Shown here piece by piece: positions 39,407 through 40,881 of a stretch of 40,881 bases of DNA. Every line of letters begins with the position of its first letter. Positions within the stretch are counted from its first letter, which is position 1. The notes below the pieces were generated by a model. It did not search any database. It saw nothing but the letters and a program-made list of their open reading frames with translations, and was not told the DNA's origin. The stretch is taken from positions 1 to 40,881 of the forward strand of contig JAYUCJ010000018.1 in the NCBI GenBank assembly GCA_043740415.1, read 5' to 3'. A program made the translations under genes and the position numbers. Origin of the DNA: Aalborgiella sp043740415 (lineage in GTDB: Bacteria > Pseudomonadota > Gammaproteobacteria > Burkholderiales > Burkholderiaceae_C).

Positions 39407-40132
39407 CTACTCATGCACCAAGCGGACAAGTATGTCATTGTCCACCCAAACGGCGCGGGTTCTCGAATAATCACGCCCATCATCCTTATCGGCGACGTGT
39501 CCGTTGTACTCTCTATGTTCGTCAAAGTCCACTTGCAAAGCATAACGGGGATGCATACCTACAGTAACGGAGGAAGTCCAGTATTTTCCTGTTGATGGCA
39601 TGTTAGGAAACCATGATTTATCAACAATCGAATTTTCCGATAATCTGATTAATCCTAGCAACTCATTATTATTCGGCAATCGCCACTTGCTTAATCCACA
39701 TAGCTTGCTTGCATTGACGGCGTTTTTGAATCCTATTGAATTTGAAATAGAATCAATTTGAGCTTGTATTGGGGCTATATAAAAAAACACGGCATCTTTA
39801 ATTCCGTCTGAAGAGACATGATGACTGTATATTTGAAGCGCAGTTGTACTGTCAAAGTTGGTTTTAAATTGATCATTAGCCCGTAGGCCTGTACCTGCAG
39901 CGGTTTGAGCTTGCCAGATCAACCCAGTGGTGTTATCACGTACGCACTCCGTTTTATCGTAATACTCTGGTAAATCGGCTGCGCTACAACCTTTAAACAC
40001 TGGGCTGTAGCCGTTAGTACTAATGCTGGCTGCAGTACAGGCAATTGGAGTTTGATCTGAGCTGTTTTTACACGCGGTTAGCGCAGAAAAAACAATGCAG
40101 ATGAGCACTAAACGTTGGCATAAAAAGAACAT
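39407..40132 (-). CDS. DUF1566-type lipoprotein
   Basis: The 241-residue product has a lipoprotein signal with lipobox LTAC (Cys21). The domain is of the DUF1566/Lcl type: DKTECVRDNTTGLIWQAQTAAGTGLRANDQF, LCGLSKWRLPNNNELLGLI and a YWTSSVTVG tail ending AVWVDNDILVRLV. These proteins are cell-surface or secreted, often near pili or adhesion loci; the function here is unknown. The start lies 16 bases from the transposase stop and no ribosome-binding site is visible, so an insertion sequence may have removed its native leader. Confidence 0.85.
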   Translation of the reverse strand: MFFLCQRLVLICIVFSALTACKNSSDQTPIACTAASISTNGYSPVFKGCSAADLPEYYDKTECVRDNTTGLIWQAQTAAGTGLRANDQFKTNFDSTTALQIYSHHVSSDGIKDAVFFYIAPIQAQIDSISNSIGFKNAVNASKLCGLSKWRLPNNNELLGLIRLSENSIVDKSWFPNMPSTGKYWTSSVTVGMHPRYALQVDFDEHREYNGHVADKDDGRDYSRTRAVWVDNDILVRLVHE

Positions 40133-40148
40133 ATGGTATAAATTTTGG

Positions 40149-40881
40149 CTATGTCACCATTAGCTGTTGAAACGATTTCAAGCCAAGCGAAGTAGCCAAG
40201 AAAGCAGCAGCAGAATCGTTGTCGACATGTCGATCTAGATACCTTCGCCAGCCCAGATAGTTTGCGAGGTGGCAAGTCGCCACGCCGTTGAAACGTCGCA
40301 TCCAAGTTTTAAGTCGCGAGCCATATGCATTGACGTTTTGCACGTGATACACGCCTTCTCGCACCCGAACCCCCGCACTTAAATTGACAGGTTTATGAGT
40401 AACACCAAGTTTGCGGGCAACACCCACCATGGCTTGGCTACCATCCGTGCACAAAATAGCATCGCTGGCTAATATCGGTTTGAGTGCTTCAACTAAGTGT
40501 TGCCTATCATCCTTTTCTAGAATGAAATCTGTCGTCATGCCCGAGCGATCACGGCAGATCAGCACAGGAATCTGCTCATCAGACAAGCCTGGTTTGGCAG
40601 CTTTGCTGCCACGCTTGCGAGAAGCACGCGGCATAGCTTGCTTCTTACCCTTGAAGGATTCAAGAAAGAAGGCCTCGTCAGCCTCAGCAATACCCGTCAG
40701 TCCAGCTGGTTTTAAACCATTGGGTTGTTCTAGAAAGCGATGCCGCCAGCGAAATGCGGTGTTTCGATGCACATCACAAGCTTTAGCGCTTTTGCGTACG
40801 CTGGCGCCTTGCTGCATTTGCTGGGCGTAATCCAGCCACTTCTCTTTCTTGCGCAAGCGAGCCAATGGTGTACCAGTCAAG
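40149..40881 (-). CDS. IS1595-family (ISXO2-like) transposase, 5' end beyond right edge
   Basis: The frame is open to the right edge; the 243 residues seen from TTG 40880 are only the C-terminal part. A helix-turn-helix (ASVRKSAKACDVHRNTAFRWRHRF) is followed by the catalytic domain with AEADEAFFLESFKG and ILCTDGSQAMVG (two Asp). HVQNVNAYGSRLKTWMRRFNGVATCHLANYLGWRRYLD ends in the Asn-type third residue of this family. The element ends between the stop and the lipoprotein start, but the right end is outside the window, so terminal repeats cannot be defined. Confidence 0.85.
   Translation of the reverse strand, partial: LTGTPLARLRKKEKWLDYAQQMQQGASVRKSAKACDVHRNTAFRWRHRFLEQPNGLKPAGLTGIAEADEAFFLESFKGKKQAMPRASRKRGSKAAKPGLSDEQIPVLICRDRSGMTTDFILEKDDRQHLVEALKPILASDAILCTDGSQAMVGVARKLGVTHKPVNLSAGVRVREGVYHVQNVNAYGSRLKTWMRRFNGVATCHLANYLGWRRYLDRHVDNDSAAAFLATSLGLKSFQQLMVT

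Overview
The window looks like a chromosomal segment from a betaproteobacterium of the order Burkholderiales, most likely family Comamonadaceae. The reasons are the tripartite-tricarboxylate (Bug-type) binding proteins, the pmd/lig-type protocatechuate 4,5-cleavage genes, the gpmA / rhodanese-grxC / secB-gpsA neighbourhood, and a short intergenic repeat with a TGCTAT...ATAGCA hairpin of a style common in that family. The family assignment is inference. No rRNA, tRNA or CRISPR array was found, and no gene-free stretch exceeds 300 bases.

Layout. 1-2340: the 5' part of a secreted protein with an LDTR motif, then a HipBA-type toxin-antitoxin operon whose control region carries three operator-like repeats. 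2341-3903: a MerR regulator divergent from a metallo-beta-lactamase-fold hydrolase, with a palindrome between them. 4019-15329: a nearly complete type II secretion locus, gspC transcribed leftward and gspG-H-I-J-K-L-M-N-D-E-F rightward; only the prepilin peptidase is not here. 15388-18681: a crotonase, an endonuclease/exonuclease/phosphatase-fold protein, a ClsB-like cardiolipin synthase and a secreted staphylococcal-type nuclease. 18623-21710 (leftward): gpmA, a CtpA-type protease and moeB.

21840-37299: a membrane-anchored rhodanese and grxC, then about 13 kb of other genes, then secB and gpsA. Since yibN-grxC-secB-gpsA is contiguous in many proteobacteria, the 13 kb reads as an insertion. 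It holds folE-BLUF-DUF429, two orphan Bug receptors, a DinB-like protein, aroE, a LysR regulator, a ModA-like protein without signal peptide, and the enzymes LigJ, LigK, LigI, LigA, LigB and LigC, which take protocatechuate to pyruvate and oxaloacetate. The 4-oxalomesaconate tautomerase and a dedicated transporter are not in the window.

37309-40881: panC with a small zinc-ribbon membrane protein, a second toxin-antitoxin pair (ParE/RelE-like toxin with Phd/YefM-like antitoxin) with a palindromic operator, a DUF1566-type lipoprotein, and an IS1595-family transposase cut by the right edge.

Two repeat families stand out. Family A (about 50 bp, hairpin plus a core TAGGCAATAAATACGCCGGC) has eight intergenic copies from 3.9 to 38.7 kb, and near-matches inside coding sequence, one of which encodes the signal peptide of the nuclease. 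Family B (inverted repeats ending CCGTTCG / CGAACGG) occurs three times, only inside the lig cluster and at its junction with secB.
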